A stretch of 64,000 bases of DNA from NCBI GenBank assembly GCA_018907035.1, contig JACCIC010000170.1, positions 803,001 through 867,000 of the forward strand, written 5' to 3'. The position numbers and the translations under genes were made by a program. The notes below the pieces were generated by a model. It did not search any database. It saw only the letters and a program-made list of their open reading frames with translations, and was not told where the DNA came from. This DNA is from Sycobia sp. Sy_11 (Eukaryota; Arthropoda; Insecta; Hymenoptera; Epichrysomallidae). Shown here piece after piece: positions 22,790-33,773 of this stretch (positions are counted from its first letter, which is position 1; each line of letters starts with the position of its first letter).

Positions 22790-24200
22790 TACATTTTCGA
22801 CTTCATTTACCCGGAATATCTTAATAAGTTTGTGTACCGGTCTAATGAACTCCCTGCTTTTTGTGCATATCTTTGCTACTCGCACGACTCCGTCCGAGCC
22901 CGGACACAGTTTTACGACTCTGCCTTTTCTTCAAACATTTCTCAGCGCTTGATGGTCCGCGATTATTACAATATCTCCAACCTCTAGAGGCGGATTTGCT
23001 TCGATCCATTTGCGCCTCGGAAGTAACGTCGGTAGATACTCTTTCAACCACCGCTTCCAAAAGGAGTCCGCAAACTGCTGCACTAATTCGAACCGCTTTC
23101 GCGGAGTAAACGATTCAGTGTCGTATCTTTATAGACGGAGATTACCTGAGGATGAGCCGATCAAGAAGTGATTCGATGTCAATGTTTCTTCATCTCGCGA
23201 GTCAATCGAAACATGCGTAAGTGGGCGCGAATTAATCATATGTTCGATCTCTACTAGGATAGTCAGAAGGACTTCCTCCGTCGGAGCTTGATCGCGTAAC
23301 ACGTGAAAAAGTGCCGTTTTTACAGAGCGTACCAATCTTTCCCACGCTCCCCCACATGTGTGGAGCGTCGGGAGGATTGAAATGCCAAGTAAATCTGTTT
23401 GTCGCTGCAAAGGATATCTGTTTGCTCTCGTCGATGTTTAAGATCGCGTCGCAGTAATTCCTTGCTTGCTTTCGTGAAATTAGTGGCATTATCACTATAG
23501 AAAGCAACAGGATATCCTCGTCTGCTTCCGAGTCGTCGAAGAGCCATAATCGTTGAACTGGCGTCAAGAGTTGACGCCAATTCTAAATGAATCGATTGGG
23601 TACTCATGCATGTAAAAAGGACTCCCCATCTTTTTTCCCTGCGACGGCCTATTTTTATGAATATTGGACCGAAATAATCCAGTCCGCAGTGCGAAAACGG
23701 TTGGAATTTATATGCCACCCGGCACTTCGGTAGGTCTGCCATGGGCGGGTTCTGCGGCTTCGCTCTTCCCAGCCTACATACAATGCATCGTTTCGCGATC
23801 CAACGTAGGCACGTGCGCAAACCTATTATAAAAAACTCTTGCCGTAATTCGTTTACAATCGTCTCATTGTTTGCGTGTTTAAAATTTCGGTGGTTTTCGG
23901 CTATTAAGATTTTTGTGGCGAAATGTGACACATCGAGTATAATCGGATGATTTTGAAATCTGTGTGGTTCTATTTTTGAAACGCGACCCCTGGTTCGTAG
24001 TATGCCTTCATCGTCGATGTACGGATTCAAATCGCGCAACTTACTTCCCTTTCGAATATTCCCTTGAAGTTTCAAGGCTTGTACCTCACTCGGGAAGCTT
24101 GCCGATTGTATTTCCCGATACCAATATTTTGCTGCTTCGATTGACTCATCCCGCGAATCTTGCCCTTCCGTTCCCTTTCCGCTCTGATTCGCCCTAGTTT
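22790..24200 (-). pseudogene. BEL/Pao integrase region
   Basis: The zinc-binding H-H-C-C domain is visible (ENHRNFKHANN ... CIVCR), followed by catalytic Asp in CGLDYFGPIF, Asp in FYSDNATNF, and the Glu segment (CGGAWERLV) after a frameshift near 23350. INSRPLTHVS and the C-terminal SFWKRW and GRVVKLCPGSDGVVRV pieces follow. Between 23129 and 22842 there are further frame changes. Confidence 0.85.
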
Positions 24201-24291
24201 TCGAAAACTTCTTTTTCTTAATTTTGCGCCAGTACTCTAACCAACGAGAAGCACGTGCTTTTAAACGAACCGCAGCTACGAATCGCCCATT

Positions 24292-24940
24292 TCAACCCAA
24301 TAACTTAACTCTGACCGGGAACTCAACAGCGTTATCGCAAATAGAGAGGACAAATTCGCGTCGCGACTCGAGATTATTATATTCCCTAATTTCAGACTTT
24401 TCCAAGGTTCTTTGTTGCGGCCACGTTTCCGGATCATTTATTAGAAACTCAGGCCCCGTGAACCAACGATTGCTAGTGTTTAAACATTTATTTGACGCTC
24501 GCGTTGCGTCGTCGGCTGGGTTTAAATCGGTGGGAACCCAGCGCCACTCAGATATTCGAGTTGACTCCGAAATTTCTCCGAGATGATTCGCGATAAACGT
24601 TTGCCTCGTGTAAGGCTCTGATCTAATCCAATGCAATACGGTGGTGGAATCTGACCAAAATACGCGCTCTGTGACTTGCAATTGAAGTTCATTCAATATT
24701 GCTCCGGCTAGTCGCGAACCAAGAAGTGCTGCTTGCAATTCTAACCTTGGAATCGTTATCGGTTTCGTGGGCGTCACTCGCGTTTTTGACATCACAAGAG
24801 AGACAGAAACTCGATTATTTCTCGAAAAATTTCGCAGGTACGCTACCGCAGAATAAGCTTCGAAGCTCGCATCGCAAAAAACATGTAGTTCCCTTGACCG
24901 ATATTGTTCGGTGCGCGGTATATAGGCATCGTGGAATTTT
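24292..24940 (-). pseudogene. BEL/Pao RNase H region
   Basis: Contains the RNase H Asp in LHVFCDASFEAYSAVAYL, Glu in IPRLELQAALLGSRL, and Asp in VFWSDSTTVLHWI. The end reads WRWVPTDLNPADDATR, the usual BEL form of the last motif. It lies in a different frame from the RT, so there is a break near 24940. Confidence 0.85.
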
Positions 24941-26257
24941 TCAGTCTTTAATCTTGGTCAAATTATTTACCCACATTGAGCAGCTTTTGAACTCTTCATC
25001 GCGTATCGGTTTATCCCAATGAACGCCGCTGCGCCAAACATTTTGCATCAGTATTTTCGCGTTTAGAATAAATGGAGCTAAAATACCTAATGGGTCATAT
25101 ACTGACATGATTATTGAGAAAACCTCACGCTTTGTAGGTTTTCTTTTTCCGTACAATAGCTCGTCGTTTATTTTATTTAAACCTACATTGAAGCTAAGTG
25201 CATCTAACTCTCTATCCCAATATAACCCGAGGATTCGAATCTCCGCGTTACACAAATCAGCTTTCGCGTCGTTAGCTAACTTTCTAGTCTCACTTACATA
25301 TTCTATCGCTCGCGGATCGTTCGAGGTCCACCCGTGCATTTCAAAATTTGCCGTACTATTAATCAAAATAATGTCGAGTATGAGATCTTTCATTTCCTCG
25401 ACTGTATTAGTACTGACTAATAAATCATCCATATAGAAATGTTTTACTATACTTTTCACCGCATCGGGTTTGACATTTTTGAATCTTTCCGCGTTTTTAT
25501 TTTTTATAAAAATAGCGCTACATGGCGAACATTTAGAGCCGAAAATCAGTACATTCATTTCGTATTCTTCTATTTCCTCTGCACGACTTTTCCGGAAAAG
25601 AATTCGCTGTGCCCCTCGATCTTTTTCAACCATACTAACACGCAAAAACATATCTTTGATATCTCCTATCGCCGTGACCCCAAATTGCCGAAACCTCAAT
25701 AACACACCAATAAGAGATTGCAACAAATCAGGCCCTGTATCTAGCTGATCATTAAGGCTGACGCCAGATGTTTTAGCTGCTGCATCTAAAACTAAGCGGA
25801 TTTTTCCCGGCTTGTTCGTGTTTTGCACTCCGAAATGAGGAACATACCATAAACGCGGTCTCTCGATGCAGGGTTGAACCTTTACCGCATAACCATTTGA
25901 AATGAATCTATCAAATTCTTTATAGTAAAGTTCCGCAAAGTTAGGATCTTTCATGAATCTTCTTTCTAAAACTCTCAACCGATTGAGCGCAGTTATTTTA
26001 CCATATACCGTCGGAACTTTATCGTCTTTCCATAACAGCCCCGTTTCCCATTTTTTCCCTATCTTTCGAGTTGTTTCTTCGAGAATTTTTTCTGCGCGAC
26101 ATTGCCGGCTTGTTTTACTGTTTAAACTTAGCACTCCAAAATTTTCGAGGCTAAAATAGTTATTCATTAATTCTTCTAGATCGCACAATTTTTCTTTGGA
26201 TGCTTCCGTATTTATATTCACAAATTCGCGTTCCTTTGACTCTTCGTACCCATGCAC
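24941..26257 (-). CDS. BEL/Pao reverse transcriptase (open 438 codons)
   Basis: Longest intact frame of the element. From the N-terminus: the post-protease stretch (LENFGVL), RT fingers (VPHFGVQ, KIRLVLDAAAKT), the first catalytic Asp region (TAIGDIKDMFLRV) and the YMDD box (KHFYMDDLLVST), then the thumb (VYDPLGILAPFI). All RT core motifs look intact although the element around it is dead. Confidence 0.85.
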   Translation of the reverse strand: MHGYEESKEREFVNINTEASKEKLCDLEELMNNYFSLENFGVLSLNSKTSRQCRAEKILEETTRKIGKKWETGLLWKDDKVPTVYGKITALNRLRVLERRFMKDPNFAELYYKEFDRFISNGYAVKVQPCIERPRLWYVPHFGVQNTNKPGKIRLVLDAAAKTSGVSLNDQLDTGPDLLQSLIGVLLRFRQFGVTAIGDIKDMFLRVSMVEKDRGAQRILFRKSRAEEIEEYEMNVLIFGSKCSPCSAIFIKNKNAERFKNVKPDAVKSIVKHFYMDDLLVSTNTVEEMKDLILDIILINSTANFEMHGWTSNDPRAIEYVSETRKLANDAKADLCNAEIRILGLYWDRELDALSFNVGLNKINDELLYGKRKPTKREVFSIIMSVYDPLGILAPFILNAKILMQNVWRSGVHWDKPIRDEEFKSCSMWVNNLTKIKD

Positions 26258-27313
26258 GGTCCAGCCTAGTTTGCTGCGCGAAATCGCGAGTCTGCTACCT
26301 TCGATTGATTTTACTAACTATGGATCTCAATAAATCAATACTATTAATATATTCCGGCATTTCAATTGACTTGAACGAAAAAATCGCATTTTTGAGACGC
26401 GTAGCAAATCATGCGATATCCATTTTTCCCGATTTTAAACTAGGCAAATCGACAATATCTTTCACGATCCTTTCAGCCACGTTCCGCTTGTTGCAAAAAT
26501 TTAATTTTAATAAGTGCATAAGAGGTTCAGCAGAACCTGTGGTAGCCAATAACGTATCTACTGCTTCTCGAGCTTGACCGCGCAAGGCTTTGTACAATCG
26601 CGAAATATTTTCGCGCTCGTTGAATTGACACAAGCGCGTAGAAGACCTATATGCGTCTTCAAAATGCATCCATTCTAGTGGATTACCGTTAAAGAGAGAT
26701 CTTTAGCAACTTTAATACGGCTACCTACACGCGAGTCAGAACTGCTTAAGGCTGCTTCTCGAACAATTCGCAATGTTTCTTGCAGCGATTCGGCAAACAA
26801 ACTAGTTGGATTTGTTTACGCACTCGAATACATACTAGCATTATTTTCCCCAATCATACCGTTTGTTATCGTACTAGCCGGTGGACTCCAACGAGCGTCA
26901 GCCGCGCTCAGATGATTCGTCGTCGATATCGCGTTGATTCCCTCTGGATAAGCAGTTGCGCTCCTTTGTACGGATATCTCCTGCGATGCTGGTGGGATAT
27001 CATGTTGCATGATGATATCAGCTTCATCTCTCGTCAATGAGACCTCCTCACTGGCACCTTCAACTGGCGGAGCTGCACCGTTCTGGGTGCGAGTCAAGGG
27101 AACGACTCCATTATTCCCGCGTGTTCGTTGGCTCCCAGATTGCTGCATTTTTCTGGTGGCTTTCGTCGTTTTCAACCGAGCACGCTTCGCTGTTACTGTT
27201 ACGCTAGGAAGCGCAGCAGCGCGTTTCGTGCCTCCTTCTCTTCGCACCATAGTGATGGATGATGATTGAACACTACGGTCTGTATACATAGACCAATTTA
27301 CTTGTTCACTCAC
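26258..27313 (-). pseudogene. BEL/Pao gag remnant
   Basis: A first frame opens at 27313 (MSEQVNWSMY) and is basic and low in structure. A second frame at 26669-26409 carries the conserved BEL gag segment (ISRLYKALRGQAREAVDTLL). The sequence then passes, through stops, directly to a post-protease pol motif (KLGWTVHG). Gag zinc knuckles and the aspartic protease are deleted. Confidence 0.7.
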
Positions 27314-27343
27314 AGAGTCACTTCACTATTTCAGACACTCACT

Positions 27344-27460
27344 TGTATCCATACACATACACATGCACATGTACAAATATACGCTTTTATACACATACGT
27401 ACGATGTATTTACAATGTGTATCTCTCCTAGACAGTTGTAAAACGCAGACAACGCGAACA
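27344..27460 (-). repeat. BEL/Pao 5' LTR remnant (117 bp)
   Basis: Nearly identical to 22649-22765, with a few substitutions. It lies next to gag without primer-binding site or leader, so most of the 5' LTR has been deleted. Confidence 0.85.
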
Positions 27461-27465
27461 CACTC
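27461..27465. other. Target-site duplication, right copy (CACTC)
   Basis: Identical to 21588-21592. Confidence 0.9.
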
Positions 27466-28961
27466 ACAATGATCACAGGGCGATCTTGTACGAGATTGCA
27501 GAGAAGAAAGTGAAGAACAAGTGCAATGAGTGGATGCCCACACGGAAATGGAACATCAGATCGCTAGACCGTAAAGTGTTCGCCACTATCATATCAGAAG
27601 AGCGTTTAGAATATGGTGCACCAGGCCATCTGGCAAATGAACTCATGAAGCATATCTCTGAAGCATGCGATGCGTCAATGACTAGGACTAATAGCGGATT
27701 TAAACATCGTCAATCTGTCTACTGGTGGACAAATGAAATTGCAGAATTGCGCAAGCAATGTCATCGCGCACGTAGACTTGTCCAAAGAGTCCGCACCCAT
27801 CGTGATACGTTTAATAGTTTATTTATTACGGCAAGCAAGCGTCGATGCTGGCTTAAACTGTGTGCAGAGGCCAACAATGACTTATGGAAACGATCATACA
27901 AAACAGTCATGGCACGATTGAGTAGGGCACCAATGCAACCCACTAGGACGGTATTGATTGATAAGATTGTTTCCGCTCTCTTTTCCAATGACACCCAAGG
28001 GACTGTACTGCGCACGCAACACTCGGACGATATACCTCCTATAACGGAAATGAAGCTACGTAATGCTTACGCTAAGATTAGAGACAATGCTGCCCCTGGC
28101 CCTGACGGTATCCCTAATGCTGCAATTAAGTTGGCGATACAGAAAAACCAATCTATATTTCTAAAAGTATATACTGCTTGTCTTCTTGAGGGTATTTTTC
28201 CTGATTGCTGGAAAACTCAAAGGTTAGTTCTGTTACCTAATGTCAATAAGCCACTTGATGATCCGTCATCATACAGGCCATTGTGTATGCTCGATTCGTT
28301 AGGTAAAATATTTGAAAAAATAATATGTAGCGGGCTGGAAGCATTCACTGAAGGATTGCACGGCTTATCCTCACGCCAATTTGGATTTCGGAAATCAAAA
28401 TCAACAGTCGATGCTATTAAACTGGTAATATGTACCGCAAGAAATGCAATCAGTGGTAAGAGATGGAAAGGTGGCACTAAACAGTATTATGCCATTGTCG
28501 CTCTAGATGTCAAGAATGCCTTCAACTCAGCGCGCTGGTCCTCTATTATGAATTCTCTTAAAGAGTTCAGAGTACCTGGTTATCTGCAGAATATTGTGGC
28601 CAGCTACTTTGAGAATAGGATAATATTATACCGAACGGATGAAGGCATTGTATTGCATAAGGTTACTGCGGGAGTCCCCCAGGGCTCGGTTATGGGACCT
28701 ATATTGTGGAATATTATGTATGATAGCGTGTTGAGGATTCCACAACCACCTGGTTCAATAACAGTTGGCTACACCGACGATATCGCACTAGTAGTGACGA
28801 CTAAGACCCTTGATAAACTCACTGAAACTGCCAATGAGGCAATCAGCAACATCAGTAGTATTACTCTTAAAGTTGGTAGCTGCCGCATTAGTTCTGCGCC
28901 ATCTTTACAATACTTGGGTGTAAAGCTTGATGCCAGCTGCCTTATGTCGGTTCATACCTAA
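27466..28961 (+). pseudogene. R1-clade LINE reverse transcriptase
   Basis: The open frame resumes at NDHRAIL after the nested element and runs to a stop at 28959-28961. RT motifs in order: APGPDGIPN, SSYRPLCMLDSLGKIFEKI, QFGFRKSKSTVDAI, VALDVKNAFNSARW, AGVPQGSVMGPILWN, and the active site as YTDD instead of the usual YADD. The frame ends soon after YLGVKLDA, where about 25 codons are missing and the frame changes. Confidence 0.85.
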
Positions 28962-29244
28962 CATTGGTGGCCCACGCCCACCCCAGAGGAAGCTATTAGC
29001 TTATGTTGTTAATTCTGTCAGCATGTACGCAGCGCCAATCTGGCATCATGCATGTGGAATTAAATCGTATTGTGAGCTGGCCATTGCGGCCCATCGCCGC
29101 TCATGTATATGTATTATTAGTCGTTACAGGACAGTATCCACCGACGCTGCTGAGGTACTTTCCGGAATTCTTCCTTTCGATTTAGCTGCAGATGAACTGG
29201 CTAGGCTGCACAACATATGTAATGCCACAGTGGATTCTCTATAA
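28962..29244 (+). pseudogene. R1-clade LINE, post-RT segment
   Basis: Reads IPNIGGPRPPQRKLLAYVVNS, YAAPIWHHA and TVSTDAAEVLSGILPFDL, typical of the region after the RT in R1-clade ORF2. It lies in another frame than the RT and ends in a stop near 29242. Confidence 0.75.
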
Positions 29245-29256
29245 GGTGCTAAAAAC

Positions 29257-29708
29257 GTGGAACGTCATCGTTCTATAGAAATATGGCAAAAACGATGGAA
29301 CGATTTTAACAAAGGCCGATGGACTTATCGTATCCTTCCAGACATACAAAGATGGATCAACAGGAAACGCGAGGAACTAGATTTCCACCTAACCCAGTTG
29401 CTGACTGGACATGGTTGTTTTAGGTTCTATTTCCACCGTTTTCATCTGGATAATAATGATTTCTGCCCCATCTGCCGACATTGGTTGAGGATGCCGAGCA
29501 CATATTAGTGAGCTGCCCTCGTTTTAGAACACAACGTGAGCACTTGATGAACACCATCAATAAGCCAATAATACCAGAGAGCATCTTATCAATAATGCTG
29601 GAATCTTCTGAAAACTGGAAGGCAGTAGCCAGTTTCGCAAAAAAGATGATGACCAAACTTAGAAATGCCGATAGAATTAGGCGAATGGCCCAGGATGAAT
29701 TAGGCTAG
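29257..29708 (+). pseudogene. R1-clade LINE C-terminal zinc-knuckle region
   Basis: Two overlapping frames together hold the C-x2-C-x(n)-H-x4-C finger: CPICRH in one, DAEHILVSC in the next. A frameshift falls inside the finger at about 29490. The end reads KLRNADRIRRMAQDELG with a TAG at 29706-29708. Confidence 0.75.
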
Positions 29709-29919
29709 CTGATTCGATTTTAAGTTGCAGAGGACGAACACCAAACCCCTGATCACTTGTGTGGTTGAAGGACGTAGGATAATGTCGTAAGAAGAGGAGC
29801 CGTATAGGCTAACTAACAGCCCCGCCGAAGTAATATTCCCGAATAGTTCCGGCAGGATGCTGGTTTCGAGAGACCACTAGTGCAGAGCTTGCTCTGCCTA
29901 AGCCTATTAAAAAAAAAAA
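29709..29919 (+). other. LINE 3' UTR and poly(A) end
   Basis: A 200-bp GC-balanced segment ends CTATT followed by about 11 A and then (AC)n. It contains a short inverted repeat AGAGCTTGCTCT near 29884. Confidence 0.65.
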
Positions 29920-29935
29920 CACACACACACACACA
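29919..29935. repeat. (AC)n microsatellite, right flank of the LINE
   Basis: 8 AC units directly after the LINE poly(A). Confidence 0.95.
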
Positions 29936-30041
29936 TATACCTGCGCGCTCGAAGCCCTTGATCTGTTTCCTTCTTTTATTTTCTCCTCAACGTATACGAA
30001 TATAAAGCACTTGTATGCGTACACAAGCGCGCGTCTATATA

Positions 30042-30873
30042 TTAGGTTGTCAAATATCTCCCTTCCGTTTTTTTACTCTTCATTCAGTGCTTTATAAAAA
30101 GTGTTACAGAGGTTGGATTTACTTCAAATATGCGCCGTTTTGTTCGATAATCTGTTTCCATCTAGACGGTAACTTCATAATACCCCTCTCGTAGAAACCG
30201 CTCTCCTTATTTGGGAAGAACTTGGACAGCCACTTTTCATAAATCTCTTTTGAGTCTAACTTTATACCACCAAGGGCGTTCGAAATGGACAGGAACAGGT
30301 GGTAATCACTTGATACTATATCCGGGCTGTATGGTGGATTTGATAAAACCTCCCATCTGAACTCCCGTAGCTTCTGAAGTGTCATCAACGAAGTGTGTGT
30401 TTTGGCGTTGTCCTGGTGGAACAGTACACCCTTCCTGTTGGCCAATTGTGGACGCTTCTGATCGATAGCCTGCTTCAAGCGATCCAGTTGTTCACAGTAG
30501 ATGGTAGAATTAAGTGTCTGGCCATATGGTAGTAGCTCATAGTGAATGATTCCCTTCCAATCCTACCAAATACACAGCAAATCCTTCCTGGCCATCCCCC
30601 AAAACACCATTCATCTCACGGAACGTTTCTATTGCCTTTGACGAAGGAAAAATTTAAAATAGCGCGAATCTCGGCGTTAGTGAACTCCATGTTCAAACGT
30701 CTATAACTTTTGATCGCAATATCCAAACTAATCATGCATAGCGTCGTTTTGTACGTTATGTGAAGACCTCTCCAATGATGTATAGTATTGCCAGATACGA
30801 ACTCGGTAGCGCTTTGTACATAGCCGCGAAATTCATAAGACAAAAAGGCGGACGGAGATATTTGAAAACCTAA
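30042..30873 (-). mobile_element. Mariner with TA target duplications, internally deleted
   Basis: Ends TTAGGTTGTCAAATATCTCC and its imperfect inverse (GGAGATATTTGAAAACCTAA), with TA on each side. The transposase N-terminus (MEFTNAEIRAILNFSFVKGN, near 30690) and the C-terminal half (FHQDNAKTHTS, second Asp; PPYSPDIVSSDYHLF, third Asp; stop at 30119) are present. The middle of the protein is missing, and the length is 832 bp against about 1.26 kb in the related copy at 61.5 kb. Confidence 0.85.
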
Positions 30874-30879
30874 TATATA

Positions 30880-31340
30880 TACTAACACTTGGACTTGTAC
30901 CCTAACTTGGTTCGTGCTCTCACTTTTCCTGTAGTTCCGTACTGTCTCTTAAGAGTCAAAAGAAAGTTTAGCACGTTCGAACAACATGTGAATTGACTTT
31001 TTCATGTCGTTGACCGGAATCATCTTTAAAATGGCGGTTGTTGCCTTTCGGATTTCCTCTACGTCCCTGTAACGCTTTCCTTTCATCGCCAAATGCAATT
31101 TACCTAATTAGTAGAAATGGATAGCTGCTATATCAGGTAAGCAATTGATCATCAGAATGCCGATTTTGATAAAAAAATCAGTCACCTATGTCGATCGATA
31201 GGACGGCGCATTATAATGTAAAAAACGCCAGCTTCCACTTTCACGATATTCTGGCCGAACACGATGAATACGGATAAGCAAGCGCTTCATTCATACTATA
31301 AGTTTCCGACAACTAGAAAAAGCAATAAAGCAGCAAAAGA
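30880..31340 (-). pseudogene. Second mariner family, C-terminal fragment
   Basis: Reads GKRYRDVEEIRKATTAIL, then KMIPVNDMKKSIHMLFERA and KLSFDS with stop, the classic C-terminal end of another mariner subfamily. Upstream (31330-31140) only broken pieces remain. It sits directly against the preceding mariner. Confidence 0.7.
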
Positions 31341-31409
31341 AACCTTTTTCTACCGAAAACCTTGAAGGCGCATATCATTTTCTCACTACTTAATACACAC
31401 ATATATATG

Positions 31410-31427
31410 GTGTGTGTGTGTGTGTGT
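31410..31427. repeat. (GT)n microsatellite
   Basis: 9 GT units. Confidence 0.9.
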
Positions 31428-31686
31428 TAGAAGATGTAAAAGGTTGTCTGTACAAATTGCAATTAGTATTTATTTACATGTTCTTTTTGTTCAGTACTTA
31501 TAATTATTGCTTATTAATATTGAATAAAATTTATATAACATTAAACGTATTACGTTTATGATCATTAAATATAAAACTTCAGACCTACGGCAACTCAATC
31601 TTTAGAACGAAGGAATATAATTTTTATATCTTGCATTTAAATTCCAATCTTATCGGATTGACACCTCTATCAAAATGTTTATATGT

Positions 31687-31773
31687 TTTATTTATAAGCT
31701 CATCATAGACCTCTTTCAATCTCTAATTAGCACCAATATTTTGCTGCGTAAGTAGAGCGATGTTAAACAATAT
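31687..31773 (+). repeat. tRNA-derived SINE, 3' part only
   Basis: Matches the last 85 bp of the copy at 41698-41893: ATCRTAGACCTC, AATTAGCACC, AGAGCGATGTTAAACAA. No tRNA-like head is present. Confidence 0.65.
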
Positions 31774-31895
31774 TAAAAAATACAACAATTAATTTGTAAT
31801 TAAACTGATGAATGAAGTAATTTTATAAATATAAACTATAAATATTTTTAAAAGAAGTCCTATAAAGACTTATTATAAAATACCACAAAGTTGTC

Positions 31896-32072
31896 TTAGT
31901 CGGTGATTTTGTAATAATAGTTCCGATACGTGGTGAAATCTTGTTGGAGCATTTCGATAACGTGCAAGAAGATGTTTTTATGTACTGGTAAAAATCCTGG
32001 GATGCCTGCAACTTTGGCTATATCGTTACAGTAACTAAATTGACGGCTGACTAAATTGTCAATATGTCTTAT
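31896..32072 (-). CDS. FMO-A last exon
   Basis: 177 nt including the TAA at 31898-31896. Begins IRHIDNLV, contains GIPGFLPVHKNI and ends YYYKITD. Confidence 0.8.
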   Translation of the reverse strand: MRHIDNLVSRQFSYCNDIAKVAGIPGFLPVHKNIFLHVIEMLQQDFTTYRNYYYKITD

Positions 32073-32547
32073 CTGTCAAAGAAGCAATGATTATCAGAAT
32101 ATATATTTTTTTATCTTTTACTAAAATGAATTATTATAAACGCTTATATATAATTTTAATTTGATAATTGACTGTATTTTTCACTCCTGTATAATGCGAA
32201 AAAAAATTAATTTCTGAAAATGGACTAATATATCTTTCATGCTTCGAAATTCATTTTCTTTTAACGAAGTGATCTTCAATTATATTTTGAGATTTAGTAA
32301 TTAGTGCTTACGTTCAATATTGTAGAGAACTCAATAAGTCAATCTCCCTGAATTTAGCTTGAAAATATTAATCAACTTTAATTATACCATGTTCGTACTT
32401 TGACCTTAATTATTATATATTATTTAACAGTTAAATAAATAAATTTGATGCACTTTTAGTATCTGAGAATTTACCATTTAACTTAGGTAGAAATAAGTAA
32501 AATATATTTATATATAAAAATACCATAAGGTATCCGATTTGCTTTTT

Positions 32548-32719
32548 TTAATGTATTTGAAACTTACAATAAAAGTTTTTTAATAAATTTTTAGAAGTTG
32601 AAAAATGGTACATCTAGTAGAAATACATAAAACTGACAGAATTTTCCATGATTTAGTCACTGATGATCTCTTTAATAAAATAATGTATTACTTCATTAAG
32701 TCTCTAGAATATATCATGG
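32548..32719. repeat. Direct repeat, unit 1
   Basis: Shares TAATAAATTTTTAGAAGTTG, AAAAATGGTACATCT, CTGACAGAATTTTCCAT and TCTCTAGAA with unit 2. Confidence 0.85.
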
Positions 32720-32732
32720 CATTTTGTTTTTC

Positions 32733-32913
32733 TTTAATCTATTTGAAAATCACAATAAAAGTTTATTAATAAATTTTTAGAAGTTGAAAAATGGTACATC
32801 TTGTAAAATTATATAAAACTGACAGAATTTTCCATTAATTATTCACTGACGATCTCTCAATGTAAATGAAAAAATAATCTATCACTTTATTGAATCTCTA
32901 GAAAATATCGTGG
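32733..32913. repeat. Direct repeat, unit 2
   Basis: Second unit of the tandem duplication, 13 bp after unit 1, diverged by substitutions and small indels. Confidence 0.85.
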
Positions 32914-33416
32914 GAAGCTTACTTCGAAGGATGTTAAATATTGTAATCTACCAAGTATATCGTTATTCACCATTGTTTATCGTTCTTTGCAATTCTTTGC
33001 AGTTATAATAATATGAATTTTTAAATGAATTCTTGCATTTGATACTGTTATTTAATAGATATTAAACTCTTAATAAGTCATTATTTGAACATCTTAAATT
33101 TTATAAATTTACATCATACCAGTTTGTAGCTCTTAGATTATTATTTATTAATATACGATTAATTAAATTTTAGTTACTTCGAATGTTAGTAATAATTATG
33201 TATTTATCTATATTAAAAAGGAGAAACAGATCATCTTAACGTCAATTTATTTAATACTTTGTTTATTTTGATTATACGGATCATTTAGGTAATAATTCAT
33301 TTCATTAAAGATCATCCAGAATCTACTAAAAATTCTCATGCATAAAAACATACTGAACTAACACAGTCGCATAATTTATTAATTCCCGAAAGAGCAAAAA
33401 AAATTATAAAACTTAC

Positions 33417-33691
33417 AGATACTCCCTTATCTAAGAGAGATTTCGTTTCATTACTATACTCTTCTCGCATCCTGTTTGGTGATGGTAGCTTCCCTCTAAC
33501 CTCGATTACTCCCAAAATGTACTGGGCTTGTATTTTAAACATGGGGAAAGTAACAACCTTTGTTGGCAAACCCATGAAGAATAGATTCGACCAGTCCATG
33601 TGGATTAGGTATTGATAAATCGGCTCTACATGATTGTCCTCTACCCTAATCTCAACTTTCGGAGATACAAAGGCATAATCAAGTTCGTAAC
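33417..33691 (-). CDS. FMO-A exon 5
   Basis: 275 nt, TATAG acceptor, GTAAGT donor. Encodes FVSPKVEIRVEDNHVEPIY and LFFMGLPTKVVTFPMFKIQ in good frame on its own. Confidence 0.8.
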
Positions 33692-33773
33692 CTATAAAAA
33701 TCAAAAGGAAGGGATATTATCATTATTTATAAAATTAGGATACCATAGTTAAGTTTAAAACATGATTTAATAC

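Larger units (their letters stand above)
21593..27460 (-). mobile_element. BEL/Pao LTR retrotransposon nested in the LINE
   Basis: Termini are TGTTCG at 21593 and CGAACA ending at 27460, flanked by CACTC on both sides. The element reads on the minus strand: 5' LTR remnant, gag, RT, RNase H, integrase, polypurine tract, 3' LTR. The aspartic protease and gag zinc knuckles are missing, the 5' LTR is reduced to 117 bp and no primer-binding site is present. It is therefore a dead deletion derivative. Confidence 0.9.
21370..29919 (+). mobile_element. R1-clade non-LTR retrotransposon (LINE), 5'-truncated, split by a BEL/Pao insertion
   Basis: The endonuclease end lies at 21370-21592 and the RT plus C-terminal zinc region at 27466-29708, with a 3' region ending in about 11 A at 29919. 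Removing 21593-27465 restores one open frame across the junction. The 5' end is cut inside the endonuclease, as usual for incomplete target-primed reverse transcription. (AC)n microsatellite flanks both ends. R1-clade families of the Mino/Waldo type are known to use (AC)n or (ACAY)n targets; membership here is inferred. Confidence 0.8.
32073..33416 (-). other. FMO-A intron 5
   Basis: AT-rich intron holding two diverged direct repeats of about 175 bp (32548-32719, 32733-32913). A related stretch is present in FMO-B intron 5 near 53815-53910. Confidence 0.7.
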
